NCBI RefSeq assembly: GCF_000346485.2
Contig: NZ_KQ976354.1
Coordinates: forward strand, 6,943,269 to 7,007,268
From: Scytonema hofmannii PCC 7110
GTDB taxonomy: Bacteria; Cyanobacteriota; Cyanobacteriia; Cyanobacteriales; Nostocaceae
Length of the DNA: 64,000 bases
Direction of reading: 5' to 3'
The position numbers and the translations under genes are program-made. Shown piece after piece: positions 25,565 to 34,752 of this stretch (positions within the stretch are counted from its first letter, which is position 1; every line of letters starts with the position of its first letter). The notes beneath the pieces were generated by a model. The model did not search any database, had not been told where the DNA came from, and saw only the letters and a program-made list of their open reading frames with translations.

Positions 25565-26527
25565 TTATCTTCCATCTATTTTTTTGTAACCCAAACTGTC
25601 ACTTTTTACCGCCTTTTGAGACAATAGACATCCTTGTTTGAGAACGTCCAAAAAAGCAAAGACTCTTTTTGGTAATATGGCATCGGCTAGAATAATCACT
25701 CCAATAATTCGCTCTAGAGGAACTGGCAAACTCCTAACTTGTATCTCTTGTGGTATGGGTTCGGCGGTGAGTCGAGCCATCACAGTCGCCCCTAGTCCCT
25801 GCTTCACCATACTGAGAACTGTTGAATCTTCCCTAACTTTGCGGTCAACTTTCAGCGTTTGACCAAATTGTAAAAAATGCTCTTGGATGACTTTGTTATG
25901 TTGTGGACTCCGCAGATTGACAATCATTGGATACTCTGCTAGCTGTTCCCAACTGAGTGGTACATTAGAAGCAAGCACTCCTGGTGACAGCAGCGCCACA
26001 AACTCGTCTCGAAATAATTCCCAAGCCTCAAACTGTTTTCCTGTTGGAAGCAAAGTAAAACCTACTTCTGCTTGACCTTGTTGTAATGCTTGTTCTACTT
26101 CCGCATACCTGTCATATTCGGTAATGACAACGCCCATCATGGGATACTTCTCGCGAAAACGAGCGATGACTTTTGGGAGCACGTGGGTTGCGATACTCCG
26201 AACGCAAGCAACTCGCACTTGTCCGCTTTGTAATCCTTTTTCTCGTTCGGCTTTTTCGAGGACGTTCCCCAACAAACGTAAAATTTGTTGTGCTTCCTCA
26301 AAAATGGTCTCTCCAATTGGCGTTAACGTCGCACCGTGACGCCCTCGCAGCACGAGGATAACTCCTAGTTCTTCTTCCAATGTCGCGATCGCATAACTTA
26401 CTGTTGATTGAGATAAACCTAACTCCAAAGCAGCTTCGCTAAAACTTTTGCGATCGCCAACAGCCACCAAAGCACGTAGCTGAGAGATTTTTAGATTACA
26501 GTCGTTGATTTTGTCCATCAAACTCAA
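25565..26527 (-). CDS. LysR-type transcriptional regulator
   Basis: Residues about 12-70 form the LysR helix-turn-helix (ISQLRALVAVGDRKSFSEAA, LGLSQSTVSYAIATLEEELG), and 95-300 the periplasmic-binding-type effector domain. It is divergent from the NhaC-type antiporter gene, with a 14-bp palindrome between them, so it most likely controls that gene and itself. Start could be ATG 26527 (MSLMDK) or ATG 26518. Effector unknown. Confidence 0.85.
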   Translation of the reverse strand: MSLMDKINDCNLKISQLRALVAVGDRKSFSEAALELGLSQSTVSYAIATLEEELGVILVLRGRHGATLTPIGETIFEEAQQILRLLGNVLEKAEREKGLQSGQVRVACVRSIATHVLPKVIARFREKYPMMGVVITEYDRYAEVEQALQQGQAEVGFTLLPTGKQFEAWELFRDEFVALLSPGVLASNVPLSWEQLAEYPMIVNLRSPQHNKVIQEHFLQFGQTLKVDRKVREDSTVLSMVKQGLGATVMARLTAEPIPQEIQVRSLPVPLERIIGVIILADAILPKRVFAFLDVLKQGCLLSQKAVKSDSLGYKKIDGR

Positions 26528-26540
26528 GAAAGCATTCTAT

Positions 26541-26561
26541 CTATCGATTCTATCGATAGAA
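26541..26561. promoter_or_regulatory. LysR operator candidate
   Basis: TTCTATCGATAGAA (26548-26561) is a perfect palindrome, overlapping a second half-site CTATCGAT at 26541. It lies 14 bases upstream of the LysR start and 75 upstream of the antiporter ATG, the usual place for LysR autoregulation. Confidence 0.55.
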
Positions 26562-26635
26562 GGTATCGAGGAGATCGTTTGTTTTTTAATTCAGTCATAA
26601 ATAAACTGTTTATTATTGGTAAAGAAATTCAAACA

Positions 26636-27967
26636 ATGTCTTCATTATTTTCTCTCACGCTTTGCTTTGTGATTTTATTGGTTAGCGTGACTAAAGGATA
26701 TTTTGTTGCTTATTCTCTCGGTCTATCTTTAGTCATACTGCTGGTCACCTTTACTTACCAAGGCTTTCCTTTCGCAAGCCTGTTAAAAATGGGTTATATC
26801 AGCAGTCAAAAAGCTTTTTCCATCATCACAATTTTATTACTTATAGGAGTTGTCACATCAATTTGGATGGCATCTGGAACAATTCCAGCATTGGTTTATT
26901 ATGGAACTCAATTCATCAATCCTCAATACTTTATTCTTTCAGCCTTTCTTCTTACCTGTATTATTTCCGTACTTCTAGGGACTTCCTTTGGGACTGTCAG
27001 CACTGTAGGTGTCGCACTCATGATTATGGCAAAAGAAGGAAACATCGATCCTCACATTATTGCTGGAGCTATTATTGCAGGAGCCTATTTTGGAGACAGA
27101 TGTTCCCCTATGTCTTCTAGCGCTCATTTGATTGCAAGTCTTACCAAAACCAATCTATATAAAAACCTCGCATATCTCATGACGACTGCTTGGTTTCCAT
27201 TCATCGCTTCTACCATAGTTTACTTTTTTCTTTCCCTTGGCAATCCCATTCAAGCTACGAGTCATAATTTGCTGGCAGAAATTCCTCAAATCTTTGACAT
27301 CAACTTTCTAGTCTTGTGTCCTGCTCTTGCTGTTTTCTTCCTTTGTCTCATGAAGATAGAGGTGAAAGTTACGCTGGCGATTAGTATTGCGATCGCATTA
27401 TTTCTAGGAATCTTTGTTCAAAATTATTCCTGGTTACAAATGTTTCAAGTTATTGTCTTTGGATTTCATTTACATTCACAAACTCAACTTGCTGAAGCTC
27501 TCACTGGAGGAGGCATTGTATCAATGCTGAGAGTTTCATTAGTTGTCATTATTTCCACATTTCTTGTAGGAATTATCGTTGGGACAAAGACACTAGCATC
27601 TGTAGAAAAACTCTTCAGAAGAATTTCTTCTAAAAGTGGCTTGTTTCTCAGCACTATTGCAGTTGGGTTGGTATCTGCTGCTTTTGGTTGTACTCAAACA
27701 CTTGCTATTCTCATGACTTATCAACTTATGAAAGACAAGTACGAGCAGGAAAAAATGAGCCATTATCAACTTGCGATCGATATTGAAAATACTGCTGTTG
27801 TGCTTGCACCTCTTGTTCCCTGGAATATTGCTGGTTTAGTTCCGGCGACTGTTTTAATGACTGATTCGGGATTTATTCCTTATGCGGTTTATTTGTATCT
27901 GATTCCTGTTTTTAATTGGATTGGGTTTAAGTTTGTTGAGTTGAGGATGCAACGTAAGTTTGAATAG
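26636..27967 (+). CDS. NhaC-family Na+/H+ antiporter
   Basis: About 443 residues with 11-12 hydrophobic segments. The signature AGAIIAGAYFGDRCSPMSSS and a second half-repeat (ENTAVVLAPLVPWNIAGLVP) fit NhaC-type antiporters, which exchange sodium (or malate/Na-lactate in some members) for protons across the plasma membrane. ATG 26636 is preferred; the longer frame from a TTG at 26579 overlaps the palindromic promoter. Regulation by the divergent LysR gene is likely. Confidence 0.8.
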   Translation: MSSLFSLTLCFVILLVSVTKGYFVAYSLGLSLVILLVTFTYQGFPFASLLKMGYISSQKAFSIITILLLIGVVTSIWMASGTIPALVYYGTQFINPQYFILSAFLLTCIISVLLGTSFGTVSTVGVALMIMAKEGNIDPHIIAGAIIAGAYFGDRCSPMSSSAHLIASLTKTNLYKNLAYLMTTAWFPFIASTIVYFFLSLGNPIQATSHNLLAEIPQIFDINFLVLCPALAVFFLCLMKIEVKVTLAISIAIALFLGIFVQNYSWLQMFQVIVFGFHLHSQTQLAEALTGGGIVSMLRVSLVVIISTFLVGIIVGTKTLASVEKLFRRISSKSGLFLSTIAVGLVSAAFGCTQTLAILMTYQLMKDKYEQEKMSHYQLAIDIENTAVVLAPLVPWNIAGLVPATVLMTDSGFIPYAVYLYLIPVFNWIGFKFVELRMQRKFE

Positions 27968-28032
27968 AGATTATTTATTTTTATGAACCGCAAAGACGCA
28001 AAGAGCACGAAGAGAAGAGAGAGGAACAATAT

Positions 28033-28545
28033 ATGAATGAGCAACAGATTTTAATTAGACACGCGACAACAGATGATATATCGACTATTATGGAGCTTAT
28101 TTTACTGAAGGCTGAGTTTGATGGATGTCTCGATTCTTTGGAAGCAACGCCTCAGAAACTAGAAGATACAATATTTTGTCAGAATCCTCTTGCTTTTATT
28201 TTGTTGGCTGAGATTGATGAAAATGCAATTGGATTTGCAAGCTATCACCGAATCTACTCTACCTTTCTTGCTAAGCCTGGAATTTGGTTGGACGATCTAT
28301 ACATTAAAGCTGAATACCGCCATTGTGGAGTTGGGACAGCATTGATAAATCATTTGTGTCGAATAAATGAAAATATGGGAGGTGCAAGAATTGATTGGAT
28401 AGTTAGAGCCAATAATTTGCCAGCAGTCAAGTTTTACGAAAAAATGGGGGCGAAAATTATCGAACGAGTCAGGTTGTGTCGTTTGGAAAGAGAGGCGATC
28501 GCAACTACAGCAAATGAATTAAGTTATCAAGGCAGAATAGAATAA
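28033..28545 (+). CDS. GNAT-family N-acetyltransferase
   Basis: The fold is clear: N-terminal IRHATTDDISTIMELIL, central beta-4 WLDDLYIKAEYRHCGVGTAL with the R/Q-x-x-G-x-G/A acetyl-CoA loop, and ANNLPAVKFYEKMGAKI. About 170 residues, usual size. The gene starts at ATG 28033 after GAGAGAGGAAC, a purine-rich end of a dispersed AACCGCAAAGACGC repeat. Substrate unknown. Confidence 0.8.
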   Translation: MNEQQILIRHATTDDISTIMELILLKAEFDGCLDSLEATPQKLEDTIFCQNPLAFILLAEIDENAIGFASYHRIYSTFLAKPGIWLDDLYIKAEYRHCGVGTALINHLCRINENMGGARIDWIVRANNLPAVKFYEKMGAKIIERVRLCRLEREAIATTANELSYQGRIE

Positions 28546-28623
28546 GATTACACACCTTGGAAGGTGCGCTAGGATTTTACAGAAAGCTGCAAGTGGGATA
28601 CGTACACAAAACGGAGTAAAACA

Positions 28624-28857
28624 ATGCAAAATATAAAATTACGTTCGCGTGTCGGAAAAGATGGAGTATTACACCTTGATATTCCAGTAGAAATGACAGA
28701 TACAGAAATCGAGGTGACAGTAACAATTCATAGAGTTATACCACAACAACGAGGCTGGATGCCTGGTTTTTTTGAAGAAGTCATTGGCGGTTGGGTGGGA
28801 GAACCGCTACAAAGACCAGAACAAGGAGAGTATGAGACAAGGGAGCAGCTATTTTGA
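28624..28857 (+). CDS. Antitoxin of a VapBC-type pair
   Basis: A 77-residue protein (VGKDGVLHLDIPVEMTDTEI, then GWMPGFFEEVIGGWVGEP) typical of cyanobacterial antitoxins that wrap the toxin with an acidic, Trp-containing C-terminus. Its stop (TGA) overlaps the toxin start (TTG) by 4 bases, so they are translated together. Confidence 0.7.
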   Translation: MQNIKLRSRVGKDGVLHLDIPVEMTDTEIEVTVTIHRVIPQQRGWMPGFFEEVIGGWVGEPLQRPEQGEYETREQLF

Positions 28858-29261
28858 CTTATCTTCTTGACTCAAATGTTTGCATTCGCTTAATAAATAA
28901 TAGCAGTTCTACAGTAACAACTCGACTTGCAGCCCAACAGCCAGAGGATATTTATGTTTCCACAATTACCCAATTAGAACTTTATTATGGGGCGTATCGT
29001 AGCGCCCAACAGGAAAGAAATTTAGAAATATTACAACGCTTTTTTAATCAGTTTACTATTATATCTTTAGACCCACAAGCCGCAAGGGTAGCTGGGAGAA
29101 TTCGGGCTGAATTAGCTGCTACGGGTACGCCAATTGGTCCCAATGATTTGCAAATTGCGGCAATTGCTTTGGCGAATAATTTAATATTAGTTACGCATAA
29201 TGTCCGTGAATTTAATAGAGTGAATGGGTTGCAGATTGAGGATTGGGAGGAAGAGGCTTAA
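28854..29261 (+). CDS. VapC/FitB-type PIN ribonuclease toxin
   Basis: TYLLDSNVCIRLINN gives the first PIN Asp, STITQLELYYGAYRS the conserved Glu, and GPNDLQIAAIALANN with THNVREFNRV the third and fourth acidic residues. All four are intact. It starts at TTG 28854. PIN toxins of this type cut tRNA or rRNA; the target here is unknown. Confidence 0.85.
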   Translation: MTYLLDSNVCIRLINNSSSTVTTRLAAQQPEDIYVSTITQLELYYGAYRSAQQERNLEILQRFFNQFTIISLDPQAARVAGRIRAELAATGTPIGPNDLQIAAIALANNLILVTHNVREFNRVNGLQIEDWEEEA

Positions 29262-29301
29262 TGCCTAAGAGACTTTCAATTAAAAAATCATAGCATCGTA
29301 A

Positions 29302-29321
29302 GGGCGCAATGCCTTGCGCCC
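29302..29321. terminator. Bidirectional hairpin between vapC and asnS
   Basis: GGGCGCAA and TTGCGCCC form an 8-bp stem around a 4-nt loop, followed by T-rich DNA on the plus strand. It lies between convergent genes. Confidence 0.55.
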
Positions 29322-29388
29322 CTACATTTTAATTTTGGATTTCTCCTAATCTTGCACCATTGTTTTATTGCAAAAATCACGAACCCGA

Positions 29389-30780
29389 TTAAAATTCAGC
29401 GCTTTCAGGTGTGCGTGGGAAGGGGATGACATCTCTGATATTGCCCATCCCCGTCATAAATTGCACGAGTCTTTCAAAACCAAGCCCAAAACCCGCGTGT
29501 GGAACAGTACCAAAGCGGCGCAAATCTAGATACCACCACAAATCCTCTGGCTTCATCCCTTGAGCAAGTATGCGACGTTCTAAAATTTCTAAGCGTTCTT
29601 CCCTTTGGGAACCACCAATGATTTCACCAATTTTGGGTGCAAGAATGTCCATTGCGGCTACGGTTTTTTCATCATCGTCCAAGCGCATATAGAAAGCTTT
29701 GATTTGCACTGGGTAATTGGTGACGATGGTTGGCTTTTTGAACAGATGTTCGGCTAAGTAACGCTCGTGTTCTGATTGTAAATCCAGTCCCCAACTGACT
29801 GGATAATCAAATTTAACGTCAGCTTTCTCTAATAGTTTGATAGCTTCTGTATAAGTTACACGCTCAAATTCATTATTAATAATGTTATCTGCCGTTGCTA
29901 TAACAGTGTTATCAATGCGTTGGTTAAAAAATTCCATATCTTCGGCGCAGGTTTTCATCACATATTTGAATATGTGCTTGAGAAATGCTTCTGCTAAATC
30001 CATATCTCCTTTGAGATCGCAGAATGCCATCTCTGGTTCTACCATCCAAAATTCTGCAAGGTGACGGGATGTGTTGGAATTTTCTGCACGGAAGGTAGGA
30101 CCAAAGGTATAGACGTTTGTAAACGCCGTCGCCATCACTTCGGCTTGTAGCTGTCCGCTTACTGTTAAGTATGTTGGCTTACCAAAAAAGTCTTTACTGT
30201 AATCTACAGCTTTGGTTTCCTTTCGAGGCACATCTTTTAAATCTAAACTGGTGACGCTGAACAGTTCACCTGCACCTTCACAATCATTGGCGGTGATGAT
30301 GGGTGTGTGTATCCACAAAAAACCACGTTCTTGGAAGAATTGGTGAATGGCTGTAGCGCATGCATTTCTGACTCGGAAAACTGCACCAAAGGAATTGGTT
30401 CGCGATCGCAAGTGTCCGATGCTTCTGAGAAACTCAAAGGAATGACGTTTCTTTTGCAGGGGATATGTATCGGGATCGGCTCCTCCGTATACTGTAACCT
30501 GATTAGCTTTTAACTCTACGCGCTGCCCTTTTCCTTGGGAAGCAACCAATACTCCTGCAATTTCTACTGACGCACCTGTGTTGATCTGTTTCAAAATACT
30601 GTCGTAGTCTGGCAAATCTTCATTGATTACGACTTGCAAACTAGCCAAGGATGAGCCGTCATTAACTTCAATAAAAGCAAAACCTTTTAATTCCCGTTTT
30701 GTCCGAACCCAGCCTTGAACTACCAAAGATTCATCAGGTTGACCATTTCGCAATACTTCTGTAATCCGTTGCTTGACCAT
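29389..30780 (-). CDS. asnS: Asparaginyl-tRNA synthetase
   Basis: A 463-residue class II synthetase: OB-fold anticodon-binding domain ([20 protein letters not shown]), then the catalytic core with motif 2 ([20 protein letters not shown]) and motif 3 ([20 protein letters not shown]). It charges tRNA-Asn with asparagine. ATG 30780 ([13 protein letters not shown]) is the start; the frame upstream to 30876 adds 32 unrelated residues. The next gene on the strand (30795) ends 14 bases before it. Confidence 0.95.
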   Translation of the reverse strand: MVKQRITEVLRNGQPDESLVVQGWVRTKRELKGFAFIEVNDGSSLASLQVVINEDLPDYDSILKQINTGASVEIAGVLVASQGKGQRVELKANQVTVYGGADPDTYPLQKKRHSFEFLRSIGHLRSRTNSFGAVFRVRNACATAIHQFFQERGFLWIHTPIITANDCEGAGELFSVTSLDLKDVPRKETKAVDYSKDFFGKPTYLTVSGQLQAEVMATAFTNVYTFGPTFRAENSNTSRHLAEFWMVEPEMAFCDLKGDMDLAEAFLKHIFKYVMKTCAEDMEFFNQRIDNTVIATADNIINNEFERVTYTEAIKLLEKADVKFDYPVSWGLDLQSEHERYLAEHLFKKPTIVTNYPVQIKAFYMRLDDDEKTVAAMDILAPKIGEIIGGSQREERLEILERRILAQGMKPEDLWWYLDLRRFGTVPHAGFGLGFERLVQFMTGMGNIRDVIPFPRTPESAEF

Positions 30781-30794
30781 ATCTTCCAACAAAT

Positions 30795-31148
30795 TTACTT
30801 TAATAACCAGCCTATGATAACGCCCAATCCCCCAAAGCGAACTGCCATCCAGAAAGGTTCTTTTAAATTTTTCCAAGAGAATAACTTGCTTTCCAATCTG
30901 AGTTCTAGTTCTTCTAGTTGCTGTTGAATTTGCCTTAACTCCGTTTTCATTCCGGGCTGTTTGCTCTGATGCAATTCGTCAAGGTGCTGTTGCAATTCTT
31001 GTTGATGCGATCGATCTGCTTGCACTTGATTGTAACGTTCTTTGAATGCAGCAAGTGCTTGCTCCACTTCCAAGAGTTGCTCTTCCAATTCTGGTTCTGA
31101 ATTTTCCCCATCCGTTGGCGGTTCAGATGGTTTTTGATACGGTTTCAT
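30795..31148 (-). CDS. Coiled-coil protein with C-terminal membrane anchor
   Basis: 117 residues: acidic N-terminus, a long coiled coil at about 20-88 ([40 protein letters not shown]) and a tail anchor ([18 protein letters not shown]). It lies directly upstream of asnS, 14 bases from its start, so the two may be co-transcribed. The function is unknown. Confidence 0.7.
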   Translation of the reverse strand: MKPYQKPSEPPTDGENSEPELEEQLLEVEQALAAFKERYNQVQADRSHQQELQQHLDELHQSKQPGMKTELRQIQQQLEELELRLESKLFSWKNLKEPFWMAVRFGGLGVIIGWLLK

Positions 31149-31234
31149 ATATAAGTATTAGGCTATTATTATATGTGATTCTGCCAACACTCAGGCTAAA
31201 TTTGTCTATAATAACTCACTCGAGCACTTATATC

Positions 31235-31525
31235 ATGTCTCCATCAACCCAGATCCCCAAAACTAATGACCTGAGTCAATTTAGTACTTTAGAATTAGCC
31301 CAAGCCCTTATGGAGAGGCTGAGTATTTCGCCTAACGATTGGCATCGCCTTAAGTCTAACCGCAAAGTTCGTGCTGGCGAACAAGCCGCAGCCGCTCTCG
31401 TCTTTCTCCTCAAAGACAACCCTGAGGAAGCTTTGCAAAAACTCCAACAAGCAAGCGGTTGGTTGGATAAATCTCTTTCAGCTCCACCTTGTCCAACTCA
31501 TGGGAATGGAGGGAGTAGGGAGTAG
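31235..31525 (+). CDS. Conserved cyanobacterial protein (DUF6439-like), stop inside a repeat
   Basis: ATG 31235 gives MSPSTQIPKTNDLSQFSTLE, then LEDALME-type helices (LAQALMERLSISPNDWHRLK, AAAALVFLLKDNPEEALQKL). The sequence fits a small all-helical protein seen across cyanobacteria, I believe DUF6439. The last residues (NGGSRE) and the stop TAG are encoded by the start of the GGGAGTA repeat array, so the natural C-terminus has been replaced or extended. Confidence 0.6.
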   Translation: MSPSTQIPKTNDLSQFSTLELAQALMERLSISPNDWHRLKSNRKVRAGEQAAAALVFLLKDNPEEALQKLQQASGWLDKSLSAPPCPTHGNGGSRE

Positions 31526-31592
31526 GGAGTAGGGAGTAGGGAATGAAGCAAAAAACTATCCCCACTCCCCACTCACCATTCCCCACTCCCTA
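31509..31592. repeat. GGGAGTA heptamer array with inverted partner
   Basis: About five GGGAGTA units, a short spacer, and then CCCCACT/TCCCCACTCCC units in the opposite sense, able to fold back. Confidence 0.7.
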
Positions 31593-31593
31593 A

Positions 31594-32043
31594 TTAACGT
31601 CTTAAAGATAATTTAGCTCTATGTTCTAATTGTTTGCATAATCTTAACTCTGTCCCTTTCCTGTTCCACTCCACTTGATCGAAAACTTGATGCAGAATAC
31701 ACAAGCCGCGACCATTTTCGGACTCGTCAGGTGGTAAATACTCTGTGGGATCTTCATGACAAGGATCTGAGGGCATGAAGCCATTTCCTTGGTCTGATAT
31801 AATCCACCAGTATTGATTGTCAATCAAGGAGAATCGAACTATAACTGTTTTCCCAGGATCGAGATTATTACCATGCTTGGCTGCATTCACTAGAGCTTCT
31901 TGAAGCCCAAGGCGCAATTCGGCTTGTAACATTGACGGAATCTCTGCCAATAATAAGTCTAATATTGGACAAAGATATAGTGTTGAGGCGAAACTAATTG
32001 TACCCCAATTACGTCCTGTTGGACGGAGCGAGATATTAATCAC
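31594..32043 (-). CDS. Anti-sigma-factor-type serine/threonine kinase (RsbW-like)
   Basis: 149 residues with the HATPase_c motifs: N-box EALVNAAKHGN, G1 ISDQGNGF and G2 ENGRGLCIL. This is the single-domain GHKL kinase of partner-switching modules that phosphorylates an anti-sigma-factor antagonist and binds a sigma factor or effector. No antagonist gene is adjacent. The stop lies 2 bases after the inverted part of the repeat array. Confidence 0.85.
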   Translation of the reverse strand: MINISLRPTGRNWGTISFASTLYLCPILDLLLAEIPSMLQAELRLGLQEALVNAAKHGNNLDPGKTVIVRFSLIDNQYWWIISDQGNGFMPSDPCHEDPTEYLPPDESENGRGLCILHQVFDQVEWNRKGTELRLCKQLEHRAKLSLRR

Positions 32044-32471
32044 AGTGAGGAACCCCGTAGCTTTCAGAGTTAGCTAGACATCAGTTTGCTGTCACAGGCA
32101 CCCTGATCTTGTGTGAGGTGGTCGTGTTGCCTTCAAACTTGCGTCTGTTGAACTAAATTTTGAAAATGCTAGGGCGCATAGACTCTCTTAAAGGGCATGA
32201 GTTGATTATGCACAGTACAGCTAGTGAGCACCAATCATAAAATCAGGTAATTATTATTGTGTATAAAAGAGCATACTTATACTCCTTTTATTGCTGAGCA
32301 TAAGCCAGACAACTCGATTCATAACTCCAAGAGAGACATTGCTTTTTACTGCTTTGTGCAAAATGAATTGCACAAAAGGAATCATATTTTTAGCTTAATT
32401 CTATAATAGCATCTCTCGCCTATAACGATCCATAAATTTTGTTTTTGAGTTTTTGTTAAAGACAAGGGAAT
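32044..32471. other. AT-rich gap
   Basis: No ORF, RNA or repeat was recognised. It should hold the promoter of the minus-strand kinase gene at its left end and the 3' end of rlmD at its right. Confidence 0.4.
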
Positions 32472-33833
32472 TCAGAGCAAGGTTGATAATGTGAGGAACG
32501 CTGCTGCTTCTACGTGGGCTGTCTGTGGAAAGAAATCTGCAGGTTGCACTCGTGTCAGCGTATACAATCCATCCTCACAAAGTAATTTGAGGTCACGAGC
32601 CAGGGTGGCTATCTTACAACTGACGTATACAATGCGAGGAGGTTTCGATTGTCGTAAGGTTTCGATAACAGAGCGATCGCATCCTTTGCGTGGAGGGTCA
32701 AGCAAAACTATATCTGGTGAGATGTCCATGTTGGGCAGTAATTCTTCTACCGAACCAGTATGAAATATGACATTCTCAATACCGTTAAGTTTTGCGTTTA
32801 AATTCGCCTGTTCTACTGCTTCTGCTTGAAGTTCCAATCCCACAGCTTGCCGTGCTTTTTTGGCTAAAGGTAGAGTTAATGTTCCAATACCACAATAAGC
32901 GTCACATAGCACTTCACTTCCTTGTAAATTGAGTTCTGACTCAATGACCTGCAACAACGCTTCTGCTGTTTCCGTATAAATTTGGAAAAACGTATCGACT
33001 CGCACGTGAAATTCTAGTCCGGCAAATTGTTCTTTTAAGTAAAAAACACCAGCAAGACAACGGGTTTCCTCCCCAAAAATAGCATTGGTGCGTTCTGGAT
33101 TGCGGTTTACACACACTCCTACTAAATGAGGATAGCGATCTAACCACTCTTGCGCTTGGTCGTAAATTCCAGGTAGATTCCAATCTTTAACCACTAAAGT
33201 CAGCAACATTTCCCCTGTATGGCGACCAATCCGTAAACCGAGATGGCGTATTAAACCTGTATGATTGTGCTCGTTGTAAATTTGCCAACCATGTTTTTGA
33301 ATGTCTTGTTTAACTTCCAACAGCAAGGGGTTTAATCGGGGATCTTGTACGGGGCATTGATTTAAGTTAATTAATTGGTGGCTGCTTTTTTGGTAGTAAC
33401 CTGTTTGGACAAGTCCTGTACGAGATAATCCTACGGGATATGTCGCTTTGTTACGATAACCCAAGCATTGCGAACCAGACAGCATTGGATCTACTGGTGG
33501 TTGAGCAAAACCGCCAATACGTTGCAAACCTTGAATAACCTGATGGCGCTTGGCTTCAATTTGATATTGATAATCAATATGTAACCACTGACAGCCACCG
33601 CACTTGTCAGCGACGATACAACTAGGTCGAATGCGGTGGGGTGATTGTTCTAGCAGCTGTTGAATTTGTCCGCGAGCATAGCTGGGTTTGACGTAAACCA
33701 GACGGACAACAGCGCGATCGCCAGGTACGGTATCCGGTACAAAAACGACGCGATCGTTCCACCGTCCGACACCATCACCAGTATCAGTTAAGTCCGCAAT
33801 CTCTACTTCAATAAATTCGCCTTGTTTCCACAT
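32472..33833 (-). CDS. rlmD: 23S rRNA (uracil-C5)-methyltransferase RlmD/RumA family
   Basis: A TRAM domain (1-58) precedes a Cys cluster for a 4Fe-4S centre (CIVADKCGGCQWLHIDYQYQ) and a SAM-dependent core with DAYCGIGTLTLPLA, LDPPRKGCD and the catalytic Cys (RIVYVSCKIATLARDL). Size (453) and order fit RlmD, which methylates U1939 of 23S rRNA, or the close RlmCD group. The start lies beside a GTTAGTGG repeat array. Confidence 0.88.
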   Translation of the reverse strand: MWKQGEFIEVEIADLTDTGDGVGRWNDRVVFVPDTVPGDRAVVRLVYVKPSYARGQIQQLLEQSPHRIRPSCIVADKCGGCQWLHIDYQYQIEAKRHQVIQGLQRIGGFAQPPVDPMLSGSQCLGYRNKATYPVGLSRTGLVQTGYYQKSSHQLINLNQCPVQDPRLNPLLLEVKQDIQKHGWQIYNEHNHTGLIRHLGLRIGRHTGEMLLTLVVKDWNLPGIYDQAQEWLDRYPHLVGVCVNRNPERTNAIFGEETRCLAGVFYLKEQFAGLEFHVRVDTFFQIYTETAEALLQVIESELNLQGSEVLCDAYCGIGTLTLPLAKKARQAVGLELQAEAVEQANLNAKLNGIENVIFHTGSVEELLPNMDISPDIVLLDPPRKGCDRSVIETLRQSKPPRIVYVSCKIATLARDLKLLCEDGLYTLTRVQPADFFPQTAHVEAAAFLTLSTLL

Positions 33834-33835
33834 AG

Positions 33836-33893
33836 TAGTTAGTCGTTAGTGGTTAGTTGTTAGTGGTTAGTTGTTAGTGGTTGGTGGTTAGTG
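33836..33893. repeat. GTTAGTG/GTTAGTT heptamer array
   Basis: Seven or so variants of GGTTAGT in one direction upstream of rlmD. Confidence 0.75.
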
Positions 33894-34013
33894 TCCCCCA
33901 TTGCCCCTTATCCCCAGAGGGGGCCCCGAGTTCCCCATTGCCCCTTATCCCCAGAGGGGGCCCCGAGTTCCCCATTGCCCCTTATCCCCAGAGGGGGCCC
34001 CGAGTTCCCCATT
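33894..34013. repeat. Three tandem 37-bp GC-rich repeats upstream of apcD
   Basis: Units begin at 33901, 33938 and 33975 with TTGCCCCTTATCCCCAGAGG and end in GGGGCCCCGAGTTCCCCA. They are identical or nearly so. Each contains the self-complementary core CCCCAGAGGGGGCCCC. The period is not divisible by 3, so it is not coding. It sits about 85 bases upstream of apcD. Confidence 0.85.
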
Positions 34014-34097
34014 CCCCACTCCCCTTTATTTATGTCCTCAAGACTCGTTAAACTAGCAAATAATAAAATAAAATCACGTCCTACGCGATAACTAACC

Positions 34098-34583
34098 ATG
34101 ACTGTAGTAAGCCAAGTTATTCTCAAAGCCGATGACGAACTGCGTTATCCTAGCAGTGGCGAACTCAAGAATATCAAAGACTATTTGCAAACTGGCGTAC
34201 AACGGATTCGCATTGTCGGTATCCTAGCCGAAAATGAGAAAAAGATAGTTCAGGAAGCTACCAAGCAGCTTTGGCAAAAGCGTCCCGATTTTATTGCTCC
34301 AGGTGGCAATGCTTACGGCGATCGCCAGCGTGCTCTATGTGTCCGTGACTTTGGCTGGTACCTGCGCCTAATTACTTATGGGGTACTTTCTGGTGACAAA
34401 GAACCAATTGAAAAAATTGGTTTAATTGGTGTCAGAGAAATGTACAACTCGCTCGGCGTACCGGTACCTGGAATGGTAGAAGCTATCAGCTGTCTGAAGA
34501 AAGCTTCTCTTGACTTACTTAACACAGATGATGCTGTAGAAGCCGCTCCTTACTTTGATTACATTATCCAAGCAATGTCCTAG
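34098..34583 (+). CDS. apcD: Allophycocyanin alpha-B subunit
   Basis: A 161-residue phycobiliprotein: [20 protein letters not shown] and the chromophore-site region [20 protein letters not shown] with the bilin-binding Cys, followed by [16 protein letters not shown] and [12 protein letters not shown]. These match ApcD rather than ApcA, ApcB or ApcF. ApcD is a terminal emitter of the phycobilisome core that passes energy mainly to photosystem I. It stands alone, as usual, with its own terminator. Confidence 0.95.
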   Translation: MTVVSQVILKADDELRYPSSGELKNIKDYLQTGVQRIRIVGILAENEKKIVQEATKQLWQKRPDFIAPGGNAYGDRQRALCVRDFGWYLRLITYGVLSGDKEPIEKIGLIGVREMYNSLGVPVPGMVEAISCLKKASLDLLNTDDAVEAAPYFDYIIQAMS

Positions 34584-34625
34584 TACTTAGCGATCGGCAT
34601 CACTAATACATCTATATTAGCTGGA

Positions 34626-34691
34626 TTTTCCCCACACCTGGTGGTGGCTATGGCAGGTTTTCTGTCAGGTTACTAGCGGGTTGTGGGGAAA
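34626..34691 (+). terminator. Long-range inverted repeat after apcD
   Basis: TTTCCCCACA and TGTGGGGAAA can pair across about 45 bases that contain a minor hairpin, 45 bases past the apcD stop. It probably marks the 3' end of the transcript together with the next hairpin. Confidence 0.45.
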
Positions 34692-34723
34692 TTTTGTTGG
34701 GGCAACTAACCCTAAAACAAAAA

Positions 34724-34752
34724 GCCGACAGTCCATCTGTTGGGCTGTCGGC
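34724..34752 (+). terminator. apcD-distal hairpin GCCGACAG/CTGTCGGC
   Basis: An 8-bp GC-rich stem with a 13-nt loop (itself partly paired CC/GG). T-tract is weak. A reserve terminator of apcD is the likely role. Confidence 0.55.
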
